From CAMUQR01 sp963526735 (GTDB lineage Bacteria; Patescibacteriota; Saccharimonadia; Saccharimonadales; Saccharimonadaceae), in contig CAURNU010000003.1 in NCBI GenBank assembly GCA_963526735.1, positions 69,242 to 133,241 on the forward strand: a DNA stretch of 64,000 nt. The letters are read 5' to 3'. Under the pieces are notes generated by a model. The model did not search any database and had not been told where the DNA came from. It worked only from the letters and a program-made list of their open reading frames with translations. Both the position numbers and the translations under genes were made by a program. The stretch's first letter is position 1. Every line of letters starts with the position of its first letter. Shown piece by piece: positions 47,925 to 55,547 of this stretch.

Positions 47925-49776
47925 TTAACATCCTCTGTTTTTTAATCATTTCGTATTGATTGAAAATCTGCTCGGCTACTTTGCGTTGCTCAGCTTGACT
48001 GGTTGCGAAAACGCCCTGAATATTGATCGTGATATTATCACCACTGGTATTACTACGATTATTAAGCTTCTCAATCAAGCTAGTCATTTTGCTTTCTGGC
48101 ACTACCCACTCATCTTGGCCACCGTCTCCAGCATAAATGACCGAGCCACCACCTTGCGGTGTGACAATACCGCCAGTTGCCATTCGTGGAATGCGCGGAA
48201 TTTGAAGTTTGTTCATTTGCTGGATATTAACGCCAGGTATTTTATTAATGATTCCGATCGCGCCGTTAAGCAACCCAATGAAGAAATTAACCGTTTTCTC
48301 GAACATTTTGAACATATTGTTGATTGCTGAAATAATTGCGTTAGAAATAGCAACGCCAATTGACAGACCTCCATCTTTAAACAATCCAATCAGTCTCTGC
48401 CACAATCCACTCAGTAGATCAACGAACGCTCTCAGTAACACCGCGCCAACCATCGGCACGGCCGTCACCAGCGCCATAAATAATTTAACACTTGCCGTCA
48501 GCAATTGTGCGATAGTGTTTGGGTTGAGCAAGAACTCAATAATATTAGCGATAATCTCTGGCAGCGCCTCAGTTAGAGCATTGAGTAATATCGGGAATAC
48601 ATCAATCAACGCCATAAACAATGTCACGCCAGCATTAAGTAACATTGTCAGCGTTGCTGGTTCGGATAATTTCGTGATGATTAGTAGGATTAAATCAATA
48701 AGTGCTCGAATCATCATTGGCGTGAGTGTAACAACCGCATCGACAAGCTGTGGTAACGCTGTAGTTAACGTATTGAGAATTATTTGTATTAACTGTGGCA
48801 AAATCGCCGCAACTTGCGTTGTTAGTCCAATAGCTGCTTGTAGTAGTGGCGGAAATAGCTCTTGAAATAACTTTGGAATCTCAGTAATTATAAGTGGCGC
48901 CAATTCACTAACTAACTTAACAATACCAGACAATGCCTGTTTAATGACAGGTAATAGATTTTTAGCGACATTACCAGCCGATTTAACCAGCGCATCAAGT
49001 GATTTATCAATGTCCTTCCCACCAGCCATTGAGGTCATTAAGTTTTTCCAAGCAGCTTTAGTTGAATTTAAGCTACCACTAATAGTTTCGCTTGCCTCTT
49101 TAGCGGTCGTGCCAGTAATGCCCATTTGGGTTTGAATCACATGAATGGCTTTAGTGATATCACCGAAATTACTGATATTATATTTAATACCAGATATTTT
49201 TTGAGCATCTCTAAGCAATCTCTCCATTTCTTCTTTAGTACCGCCATAACCAAGCTTAAGGTTGTCGAGCATGGTATAGTTCTGTTTAGCGAATCCTTGA
49301 TAAGCGAACTGAATCGACTCCATACTAGTGCCCATCTTGTTGGCGTTATCGGCCATATCGATGATCGCCTGGTTGGCGTATTCAGCCGCTTTTTTAGTAT
49401 CACCACCTAAACCAGCTAATAAGCTAGCTGAGAAGCTAGTGGCAGTCTCCATGTATTGATTAGCGGACAATCCAGCTGTCTTATATGCCTGGTCAGCATA
49501 CTGCATCATCTGATTAGATGATGATTTAAACAGCGTTTCAATACCACCACTCAATTGCTCGAAGTCCGCATAGCTTTTGACTGCCGCTACACCTATGTCA
49601 CCAAGTGCTTTAATGGCTATGCCAGTACCAACCAAAAACGCCTTACTGATCGCCGCTACACTGCGTCCAGCCTTGCCAACAAAACCATCAACATGACGCT
49701 CTGCTACGCTCAGACCCTTTTTCAGAGCCTCAACTTCAACATCAATAATATATTGGATTTTGCCGACTTCAGCCAT
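47917..49776 (-). CDS. Tail tape measure protein
   Basis: A 619-residue protein with helical N-terminus (ALKKGLSVAERHVDGFVGKA), the family segment LSANQYMETATSFSASLLAGLGGD followed by MADNANKMGTSMESIQ, and a long run of hydrophobic helices from 290 to 500. A small C-terminal domain follows. Tape measure length sets tail length (about 0.15 nm per residue), so a tail near 90 nm is expected. Confidence 0.88.
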   Translation of the reverse strand: MAEVGKIQYIIDVEVEALKKGLSVAERHVDGFVGKAGRSVAAISKAFLVGTGIAIKALGDIGVAAVKSYADFEQLSGGIETLFKSSSNQMMQYADQAYKTAGLSANQYMETATSFSASLLAGLGGDTKKAAEYANQAIIDMADNANKMGTSMESIQFAYQGFAKQNYTMLDNLKLGYGGTKEEMERLLRDAQKISGIKYNISNFGDITKAIHVIQTQMGITGTTAKEASETISGSLNSTKAAWKNLMTSMAGGKDIDKSLDALVKSAGNVAKNLLPVIKQALSGIVKLVSELAPLIITEIPKLFQELFPPLLQAAIGLTTQVAAILPQLIQIILNTLTTALPQLVDAVVTLTPMMIRALIDLILLIITKLSEPATLTMLLNAGVTLFMALIDVFPILLNALTEALPEIIANIIEFLLNPNTIAQLLTASVKLFMALVTAVPMVGAVLLRAFVDLLSGLWQRLIGLFKDGGLSIGVAISNAIISAINNMFKMFEKTVNFFIGLLNGAIGIINKIPGVNIQQMNKLQIPRIPRMATGGIVTPQGGGSVIYAGDGGQDEWVVPESKMTSLIEKLNNRSNTSGDNITINIQGVFATSQAEQRKVAEQIFNQYEMIKKQRMLNV

Positions 49777-49780
49777 TTAT

Positions 49781-50137
49781 TTACTCCACTTTAGCGGCAT
49801 CACGAAAAGGACGGATGCCTGCCTGAAACGCCTTATTTCCGTCTTTACTAGCCATAGCACTGCCTGTCGCAATGAAGTTAGCGCGCGATATTTCAGCCAC
49901 TTTGTTATACCAAACTTTACGAGCGCCTTCTAATAAGACATGCATCTCTTCTAGTTTGATTTTATTCTCGCGTACATCACGCACCGCTTGCCAACCGTAG
50001 TAATAGCCGAATTCGCTCAACAGATAAACCTCTTGCGAGATACGCATTTCACTACTACGTTGTTTTTGGCTACGCTCAAAGCGCTTGAGAGCTTTTTCTT
50101 TGTCCTCTGGCGTCATTAAATCCAAGATATTCGGCAT
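49781..50137 (-). CDS. Tail assembly chaperone, second part
   Basis: A 118-residue helical protein between gpG-like gene and tape measure. It starts in a TAATG overlap with the previous stop. Siphophages usually make this product as a frameshift extension (gpGT); here restart by overlap seems sufficient. Confidence 0.6.
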   Translation of the reverse strand: MPNILDLMTPEDKEKALKRFERSQKQRSSEMRISQEVYLLSEFGYYYGWQAVRDVRENKIKLEEMHVLLEGARKVWYNKVAEISRANFIATGSAMASKDGNKAFQAGIRPFRDAAKVE

Positions 50138-50565
50138 TATTGATCACTCCCAAAAGCTCGCTCGAATAAGCGACGCACACCCTCCACGCCTAATATTTCA
50201 ATTAGTGTTTGTGTATCTTTTTGTGCTTTGGTACCATCATCAATAGCTCGAGCATAGCACTTTAATAATTCTTGATTAACCATTTCTAACTCATTGAATT
50301 TATCACTTAACTCATCGATTAAACTAATTTTTTGAGCATTATCTAATTGACTCTCATTTTGAGCGCGCTCTTGTAAATCAACCATCGTTGTGTTGAGTTG
50401 CAATAACTTTCGTGTCGCTCGTTGAATATCCAGCTGATCACCAGCCCCTAAACTTCGCAGTGTATAGACTTTACCGTCAATACGCACCACTTGAGTACGC
50501 TGACTCGGTGTCAGTTCACTTAGACTAATAATCATTTCATTGGTTTTAGTCGGTTGTTTCGACAT
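50137..50565 (-). CDS. Tail assembly chaperone, first part
   Basis: A 142-residue helical protein just before the second chaperone and tape measure, at the gpG position. LSELTPSQRTQVVRIDGKVY opens the protein. AAGGAGG precedes the ATG. Motif copy 3 lies 59 bases upstream. Confidence 0.6.
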   Translation of the reverse strand: MSKQPTKTNEMIISLSELTPSQRTQVVRIDGKVYTLRSLGAGDQLDIQRATRKLLQLNTTMVDLQERAQNESQLDNAQKISLIDELSDKFNELEMVNQELLKCYARAIDDGTKAQKDTQTLIEILGVEGVRRLFERAFGSDQ

Positions 50566-50605
50566 TGGAGCCTCCTTGGCATTGATTTAATATTATCTAC
50601 AACTG

Positions 50606-50624
50606 TAACCGCCTATAGTCTGGC
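50606..50624 (-). promoter_or_regulatory. Phage motif GCCAGACTA, copy 3 (tail genes)
   Basis: GCCAGACTATAGGCGGTTA with CGCC/GGCG dyad. Here the distance to the ATG is 59 bases and a true ribosome binding site is present, unlike the other copies. Confidence 0.65.
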
Positions 50625-50670
50625 GTTTTAAGACCTTGCATTTTTCGTAATTTTATGCTATGCTTTAGAT

Positions 50671-50901
50671 ATGAAATTCCATGCCCCAAGCTTTTTTATT
50701 GGTGCAATATTTGGCAGTAAAAAGCGTAAACAAACTGCCGTAGTGTTAGTCTTGGCTTATATGCTTGGCGCAATGATTTATTTAATGTATGTCTTTGCTT
50801 ATGGCTTGTTTTATGCTTTACCAGTTTTTCTCTACAGCTGGTTAAAAGCTCGGCGTGAAGTAATTGCCGATTATAAAGCAAAAGCCAGTTCAGCTAAATA
50901 A
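50671..50901 (+). CDS. Moron: small membrane protein on the opposite strand
   Basis: A 76-residue protein with one long or two short hydrophobic helices (VVLVLAYMLGAMIYLMYVFAYGLFYAL) flanked by basic residues. It reads against the late operon, has TATGCT just before its ATG and its own terminator. Such self-contained units (morons) are expressed from the lysogen and often change the host. Function unknown. Confidence 0.6.
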   Translation: MKFHAPSFFIGAIFGSKKRKQTAVVLVLAYMLGAMIYLMYVFAYGLFYALPVFLYSWLKARREVIADYKAKASSAK

Positions 50902-50929
50902 AACACTCCATGATTTATGGAGTGTTTTT
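50900..50929 (+). terminator. Terminator of the plus-strand moron
   Basis: AAAACACTCCA, a short loop, TGGAGTGTTTTT; also ends the gene as its stop codon lies in the 5' arm. Confidence 0.85.
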
Positions 50930-50947
50930 AGTTCTAGCGTAATGTAC

Positions 50948-51499
50948 TTAAGGTGTAACTTCAACCGTTTTCTGATTCTCATAATCCCAGCGAGATGGTT
51001 TTTCAAGATCACCCGTACCAGCTCGCATATAACCACGAGCAGTTGGTTGCATTTGAATAGTAGTTTCGATTTGTAGTGGCTCGTCAGTTGATAGAGTTGG
51101 GTCGAATTTCATTGGCACGATTGCTGAAAAGATGTGAATATCGTTATCGTCGGTTTTTTCTCCTTGTCGATGGATATTAACTGTTAACGGCACAGTATTT
51201 ACTACGCTACCATTACCAAATATCACATTTCCAGTTTTCTGCTTAGCATTAGTTGGAGCATTATAAGCACTCGCCCATAATGCTTTCAAAGCATCCATGC
51301 TTGGCAAAAATATTGTCAATGTGAGTTCTGCGGTTTCAGCCTTACCGCTTGGCTGTTTGCGTACACCAGCTTGAGTTTTCGCCTCAAGTGTGCCATCGGC
51401 GTAACTTGGTTTAATATCGCCCAATAGCGAAGCTGGAATCAGCGCTTTGCCAATTGCCACTTCCCATTTACCAGCAACTAATACTCCTGTATCTTCCAT
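50948..51499 (-). CDS. Major tail protein
   Basis: A 183-residue beta-rich protein. VAIGKALIPASLLGDIKPSYAD, PLTVNIHRQ and FDPTLSTDEPLQIETTIQMQP give the pattern of siphophage tail-tube proteins. It is preceded by AAAAGGAGAAAG and lies between terminator/closure genes and chaperones, as expected. Confidence 0.75.
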   Translation of the reverse strand: MEDTGVLVAGKWEVAIGKALIPASLLGDIKPSYADGTLEAKTQAGVRKQPSGKAETAELTLTIFLPSMDALKALWASAYNAPTNAKQKTGNVIFGNGSVVNTVPLTVNIHRQGEKTDDNDIHIFSAIVPMKFDPTLSTDEPLQIETTIQMQPTARGYMRAGTGDLEKPSRWDYENQKTVEVTP

Positions 51500-51512
51500 T
51501 TCTTTCTCCTTT

Positions 51513-51896
51513 TTAATAATTTATTATTCCATTAAGTGAATAAATCACTCGTCCTTGGTTGTCGAGACCAAGATTAGATATTGTTGATGGTGGCATCACT
51601 ACCACAAACTGATATTCTTGACCGCCTTCAACAGCCGGCAACTCATTGATATCGTTATAAGCTGATCTCAAATGCTGAGCTACAGCCTCTAGCTTTTTTA
51701 AGCTTTCCAGATCATCATCACCGACACTGTATAACTCATAGCGTTGTCGGCGTCGACGATTCTTTTCAATACTATCGCCTAAGTTGACAATATACATTCC
51801 AGACTTGCCAACCGCTATCTTTTGCCAAAACAAATCGGTGCCGATTGTACCGAATCCCTTGTTTTCAAGGTATTTGAGCAATGATAATGTTATCAT
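51513..51896 (-). CDS. Tail terminator/closure-like protein
   Basis: A 127-residue alpha/beta protein just before the major tail protein. Its length, an IxxLP(A/Y) strand and position fit tail terminators. It overlaps the previous gene by four bases. Confidence 0.55.
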   Translation of the reverse strand: MITLSLLKYLENKGFGTIGTDLFWQKIAVGKSGMYIVNLGDSIEKNRRRRQRYELYSVGDDDLESLKKLEAVAQHLRSAYNDINELPAVEGGQEYQFVVVMPPSTISNLGLDNQGRVIYSLNGIINY

Positions 51897-52225
51897 CTTA
51901 GAAACCTCTTCACTCCACCCTCTTTAGCTACACTCTGACCAGCTCGTTCAAGATAGCGCAATGTGTGGGGATTTTTCTTGTTTTCGAAGTGGCGTCGTCT
52001 AGCATAACGCACTCGCTCGCCACCAAATTCCACAACCATCACATCTTTGTTGCGACGCCCTGACCGACCGCTGTCTCGAAGCTCTCCGCTCAGTTTCGGT
52101 GCAAACATTCGTGCTCGTTGCAGAATCAGATTACCAGTTGCATCGACCGCATTGATGAGATTTTGTTCGGCTACTTTGGCATAAGCCGGCATTCGACTAA
52201 TTTTGTTTACCCTAGCCGTTAGCAT
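51893..52225 (-). CDS. HK97 gp10-like head-tail protein
   Basis: A 110-residue basic protein. NAVDATGNLILQRARMFAPKLSGELRDSG is the typical HK97-gp10-like segment (A-x-x-x-G-x-x...A-P.-T/S-G-x-L). It overlaps both neighbours. Confidence 0.7.
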   Translation of the reverse strand: MLTARVNKISRMPAYAKVAEQNLINAVDATGNLILQRARMFAPKLSGELRDSGRSGRRNKDVMVVEFGGERVRYARRRHFENKKNPHTLRYLERAGQSVAKEGGVKRFLR

Positions 52226-52547
52226 AAGCTGTCCTTGTTAACACTAACTTGTAATGTTCAATCTCACCAGTTTGATAGTCTTTACCAACATTATAACCAG
52301 AGATTTCATAACTAATACCACCAATCTCAACGCCATAGTCTAACAGATTATCTTTGGCATCTGCCGTTCGCATGTACAGTATGGAATTTAGTTCAAATTC
52401 CTCGCCGTAACCATTACGTCGCTTGCCAGTCCGTTCAATAAACACTCCGGTTTTTGCTTCGCGCTTGGTAATTTTTCGCCTGCCGGGTTGATTACTGCTC
52501 AGTGTCAGTAGATCGTATTTAATCAGTTTCAAGTGATCAAAGATCAT
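52212..52547 (-). CDS. Head-tail joining protein (stopper-like)
   Basis: A 111-residue beta-rich protein. The ATG at 52547 with GGAAGG ahead is chosen over a frame that begins inside the previous gene. It has the length and position of head closure (stopper) proteins. Confidence 0.55.
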   Translation of the reverse strand: MIFDHLKLIKYDLLTLSSNQPGRRKITKREAKTGVFIERTGKRRNGYGEEFELNSILYMRTADAKDNLLDYGVEIGGISYEISGYNVGKDYQTGEIEHYKLVLTRTAYANG

Positions 52548-52920
52548 AAATCGTCCTTCCGCACCTGATACTACCTGTCCGTCCGATGTCTGACTTACCA
52601 TATTTAGCAATTACTGCACTAAACCTAGCTATAAACTCAGCACGCGCATCGCTTCCTTCGCGGAATGTGATATGAAATCCTTCAACGCTTTTGCTAGACA
52701 CGCCTGTCTCCGACTGTCTCTCAAACAGCCCGATTAGGCCGGCTAACATCTGTTTAATTTGAATTGGCGTCTCAGCCTCATACTTATTAAGATTACCTCC
52801 TAATAAATCATTTAACTCCGCATTGGACGCTTCAGTTAATAACTCAATATTGTCTTTTTCAAATTGTGAAAGAGAGCGTCCGATGAACGCTGTAATTTCT
52901 TGTTCAGTGAGTTTAATCAT
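52537..52920 (-). CDS. Head-tail connector (adaptor-like)
   Basis: A 127-residue mainly helical protein directly after the capsid gene, the adaptor position. LSQFEKDNIELLTEASNAELND is like gp6/gp15-type adaptors. It overlaps the stopper gene by 11 bases. Confidence 0.55.
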   Translation of the reverse strand: MIKLTEQEITAFIGRSLSQFEKDNIELLTEASNAELNDLLGGNLNKYEAETPIQIKQMLAGLIGLFERQSETGVSSKSVEGFHITFREGSDARAEFIARFSAVIAKYGKSDIGRTGSIRCGRTIYDL

Positions 52921-52949
52921 CTTCTGCTCTCTTTCTCTTTTTTGAATTA

Positions 52950-54731
52950 CTATTGAGCTTTCTTAATAGCTACTGCTGATTTGATTTGTGCTAAACCACC
53001 ACCAGCGTAGATTTCTTGTAGGTACTCGACTTTGTTAGCCTGCAATGCAAAGTTTTGGAATTGCTCGACAGTTTCGTCACCGACCATTTCATACGCTTCG
53101 CCGACATACAGCACTACGTCGATCTCGTCATCTTTCATCCAACTTGGAGTGATGATTTCTTTAATTTCGTACGCTTCAGCCATATTTGAGCCCAGCGATA
53201 ACACCAAATTACCACCAGTTGTCTCATTGAGTCGCAATTCGGCTTTCTTCTTGCGGCTCATGACTGCGTAGATATCGCCTTCCATCTCAATCTCTGCCAC
53301 AGCGTTAACCATTGACACGTACAATTTTTCACCAGTTTTTGGCTCGTATAGGCTTGCAAATGGCTTTGCATTATCTTTAGCATCGGCTTTGATTGAGATA
53401 AAGCTTTTGATCACTTCATCGCCTGTACGACCATCACCAAGAATAATCGCTCGTTCGACCTCAGTAATGATGCGTTTAGTCAAGGTGCTGACGACATATT
53501 TGACTAAGGCGCCAGTATCCTGATTTTCGCGAATATCTTCTTTGTTAATCGGCAAGTATGCGTAGATATATTGACCACGTAACACACGATCAAGCAAGGT
53601 GATGTCAATTTCGGTCTTGTTCGTACCTTTTTTGTGACCGCGAGCCCGACCACCATCAGCTCCTGCGACAGTATCAGCACTAATGCGACGTACAGTTAAG
53701 CCGGTTTTGTTAATCGAATTCCAAATTCGACTATTCTTGTTTAAGCCGTCAGTGATAGCTGTAACTAATGCTCCAGGCAATAACACGTCTGGATTGGTAA
53801 TACCTTTGCTTTTAACGACTTCTGACCACGCTTTCTGTACTTCTGCCGCAGTTTTGCCAGCGTTATCAATCAAGACGTTAGCGAAGTCAACTAGCGCTTG
53901 TTTAGTCTTAAGATAGCCATTAGTTGCTACTTGTTTTATCTGATTTGGTACAGCTTTTTGAATATTTTCAGCTGCAATTTGGTTTTCAACTGTTCCCATT
54001 GCTTCTCCTTCTTGGGTAATTGAGCTTTCGCCCTCGTTAATGTTAGATTCGGGTTGGTTATTTGTCGCCTCACCTGCTGGCGCATTTTCTAGTGGAGTTT
54101 CAGATTGTTCATTCTGAACTTGGTTATTCTGAACTTCCTCCTGACTCTCCGCTGCACTACCGAAGCTATCGGTTGATGCTGATTTATCTTTGTTCATATT
54201 TTCTCCTTTCAGAGACTTAACTGCGAGTAATCTCGCTTCTTTATTGCTACCGCGAAACACTAAACTTACCTCAATAATTTCAGCATTTGAGATAGTTTCA
54301 GTTTCGAAGTTATAGTCATAATCGGCCATTGTGATGCTGAAAGCGTTGGATAAATGACCTTCCTCGAGTAACACTAACATTTCCTGCGCAATTTCGCGCT
54401 TTGAAATGCCACACTCGAAGATTAACTCACCGTTTTCATAATAAGCGCTTCTGACCGAGCCAATGACATCACGCACATCAAGTGAATGATTGAGCATCAG
54501 CGGAATATCAACGATTTCTGATACCCCTTCGGCTGGGATTGTGCCTACAATGATTTCGCCACCAGCTTTCAATGGTAACCGCAAGCTATCAACTCGCACT
54601 TCCTCGTTATGACGATCTTTATTAATACTCGTAGCAACAAATCTGATGCGGCGCTCCCCATTGTCGCCAGTATCGATAGTCGAAACCTTGGACTTAATGG
54701 ACAGCACTGCTTTCTTGATTTCTTTCGCCAT
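52950..54731 (-). CDS. Prohead protease-scaffold-major capsid fusion
   Basis: A 593-residue polyprotein. Residues 1-170 are a U35/HK97 prohead protease: LMLNHSLDVRDVIGSVRS with the His and GHLSNAFSITM with the Ser. Residues 175-245 are an acidic Gln/Asn/Glu-rich linker like a scaffold. Residues 245-593 are an HK97-fold major capsid (GYLKTKQALVDFANVL, INKTGLTVRRIS, YEMVGDETVEQFQNFALQ). The ATG at 54731 is used because motif copy 4 overlaps the longer frame. Two internal ATGs have strong ribosome binding sites (see separate entry). Confidence 0.85.
   Translation of the reverse strand: MAKEIKKAVLSIKSKVSTIDTGDNGERRIRFVATSINKDRHNEEVRVDSLRLPLKAGGEIIVGTIPAEGVSEIVDIPLMLNHSLDVRDVIGSVRSAYYENGELIFECGISKREIAQEMLVLLEEGHLSNAFSITMADYDYNFETETISNAEIIEVSLVFRGSNKEARLLAVKSLKGENMNKDKSASTDSFGSAAESQEEVQNNQVQNEQSETPLENAPAGEATNNQPESNINEGESSITQEGEAMGTVENQIAAENIQKAVPNQIKQVATNGYLKTKQALVDFANVLIDNAGKTAAEVQKAWSEVVKSKGITNPDVLLPGALVTAITDGLNKNSRIWNSINKTGLTVRRISADTVAGADGGRARGHKKGTNKTEIDITLLDRVLRGQYIYAYLPINKEDIRENQDTGALVKYVVSTLTKRIITEVERAIILGDGRTGDEVIKSFISIKADAKDNAKPFASLYEPKTGEKLYVSMVNAVAEIEMEGDIYAVMSRKKKAELRLNETTGGNLVLSLGSNMAEAYEIKEIITPSWMKDDEIDVVLYVGEAYEMVGDETVEQFQNFALQANKVEYLQEIYAGGGLAQIKSAVAIKKAQ
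53999..54210 (-). promoter_or_regulatory. Two internal ribosome binding sites in the capsid fusion gene
   Basis: AAAGGAGAAAAT precedes an in-frame ATG at 54197 (MNKDKS) and AAGGAGAAGCA precedes an in-frame ATG at 53999 (MGTVEN). They would yield scaffold-capsid (415 residues) and capsid alone (349 residues) from the same mRNA. Confidence 0.6.
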
Positions 54732-54741
54732 AGTCTCAATA

Positions 54742-54760
54742 TAATTGCCTGTAGTCTGGC
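54742..54760 (-). promoter_or_regulatory. Phage motif GCCAGACTA, copy 4 (capsid genes)
   Basis: GCCAGACTACAGGCAATTA begins 29 bases before the ATG at 54731 and carries a TTGCC/GGCAA dyad. Confidence 0.65.
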
Positions 54761-54764
54761 AACA

Positions 54765-54799
54765 CAAAAAATATCGCCACCGTTACCGATAGCGATATT
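54765..54799 (-). terminator. Terminator of the G5-domain gene
   Basis: On the minus strand AATATCG, a loop, CGATATT and a T run. Confidence 0.75.
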
Positions 54800-54827
54800 A
54801 TGTAGTTAGTTAAGATTAATATTAATA

Positions 54828-55382
54828 TTAATAATCGCGCCAACCTTTATGACCGTGGCATGGATTAGCTTTGCCTCGAGCTGACGGGTTGCCAGTGACT
54901 AGTGTCCCATCCTTGCAATAACCCGTTACAACATTTGTAACGCCACTGTTAGGTGATTTACTACTACCAGTTGCTGAGTTTCCGCCTGATTCACTCGCTG
55001 AATTGCCAGTCGTTGGTGTGGTGGCTGATTCTGGTACTATATAAGTTCCAACTGCGATTTTCTCTGTTACTGGTTGTTTGGTGATAGTTTCAGATTTGAC
55101 TTCACGCGACAGTTCAGTTCCGTTTTTACGACGCACTTCATAGATAATTGTTTTTTCACCGTTCACACCTTTAACCAGCGTCTTCTCCTGACCCTTCGGC
55201 AGGCTGGTGTCATTAACGCGCTCGGTTGTGTAGTCAACACTTTGTTTGACTTCGTCGCTACTGGTAGTTACACCAATATTATTAACTATGATCGCGATTA
55301 TAGCTAGGGCTAGCAGGCCAACTGTGGATGCTATCGAGAATTTTATTAAATCTCTAATAGTTAATGATTTCTTGTCATTCAT
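54828..55382 (-). CDS. Membrane-anchored G5-domain protein with DUF3761-like tail (moron)
   Basis: A 184-residue surface protein. One membrane helix (about residues 15-38) is followed by a G5 domain (TERVNDTSLPKGQEKTLVKG ... EVKSETITKQPVTEKIAVGT), a Ser/Gly/Asn-rich linker and a Cys-containing end (YCKDGTLVTGNPSARG..CHGHKG) like DUF3761. G5 domains occur in actinobacterial and streptococcal wall proteins and bind sugars or peptidoglycan. It stands between portal and capsid genes with its own promoter and terminator, so it is likely expressed from the lysogen. Confidence 0.72.
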   Translation of the reverse strand: MNDKKSLTIRDLIKFSIASTVGLLALAIIAIIVNNIGVTTSSDEVKQSVDYTTERVNDTSLPKGQEKTLVKGVNGEKTIIYEVRRKNGTELSREVKSETITKQPVTEKIAVGTYIVPESATTPTTGNSASESGGNSATGSSKSPNSGVTNVVTGYCKDGTLVTGNPSARGKANPCHGHKGWRDY

Positions 55383-55404
55383 ATCATCACCTTTCTTCAA
55401 CTAT

Positions 55405-55433
55405 AATATATCAGAAAATATCACCAAAAGCAA
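55405..55433 (-). promoter_or_regulatory. Promoter of the G5-domain gene
   Basis: On the minus strand TTGCTT, 17-base spacer and TATATT, followed by AAAGGTGAT and the ATG at 55382. Confidence 0.6.
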
Positions 55434-55438
55434 AAGTA

Positions 55439-55509
55439 GCACCTAGTGATACCCCCGTTTTCCGTCGGCAGACTTATTGAGCTAGGCTCGCACTGCTCAC
55501 GTGGGTGCT
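55439..55509. other. Compact structured element between portal and G5 genes
   Basis: AGCACC at the left pairs with GGGTGCT at the right across ~60 bases that contain GAGC-TAG-GCTC and CCG/CGG stems. It may terminate the portal transcript, but lacks a clean T tract; a small RNA or ribozyme-like fold cannot be excluded. Confidence 0.4.
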
Positions 55510-55547
55510 TGATGCTACTCTATGTTGTAATTCTACCAAAAAGCTTA

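Noticed and set aside
48209..48865. 218-residue plus-strand ORF in the tape measure gene
   Set aside because: Antisense shadow of the hydrophobic repeats of the tape measure; low complexity rich in Ile, Ser and Asn.
49781..50565. Programmed frameshift in the tail chaperones
   Set aside because: The two genes already overlap as TAATG and no clear slippery heptamer was found near the end of the first.
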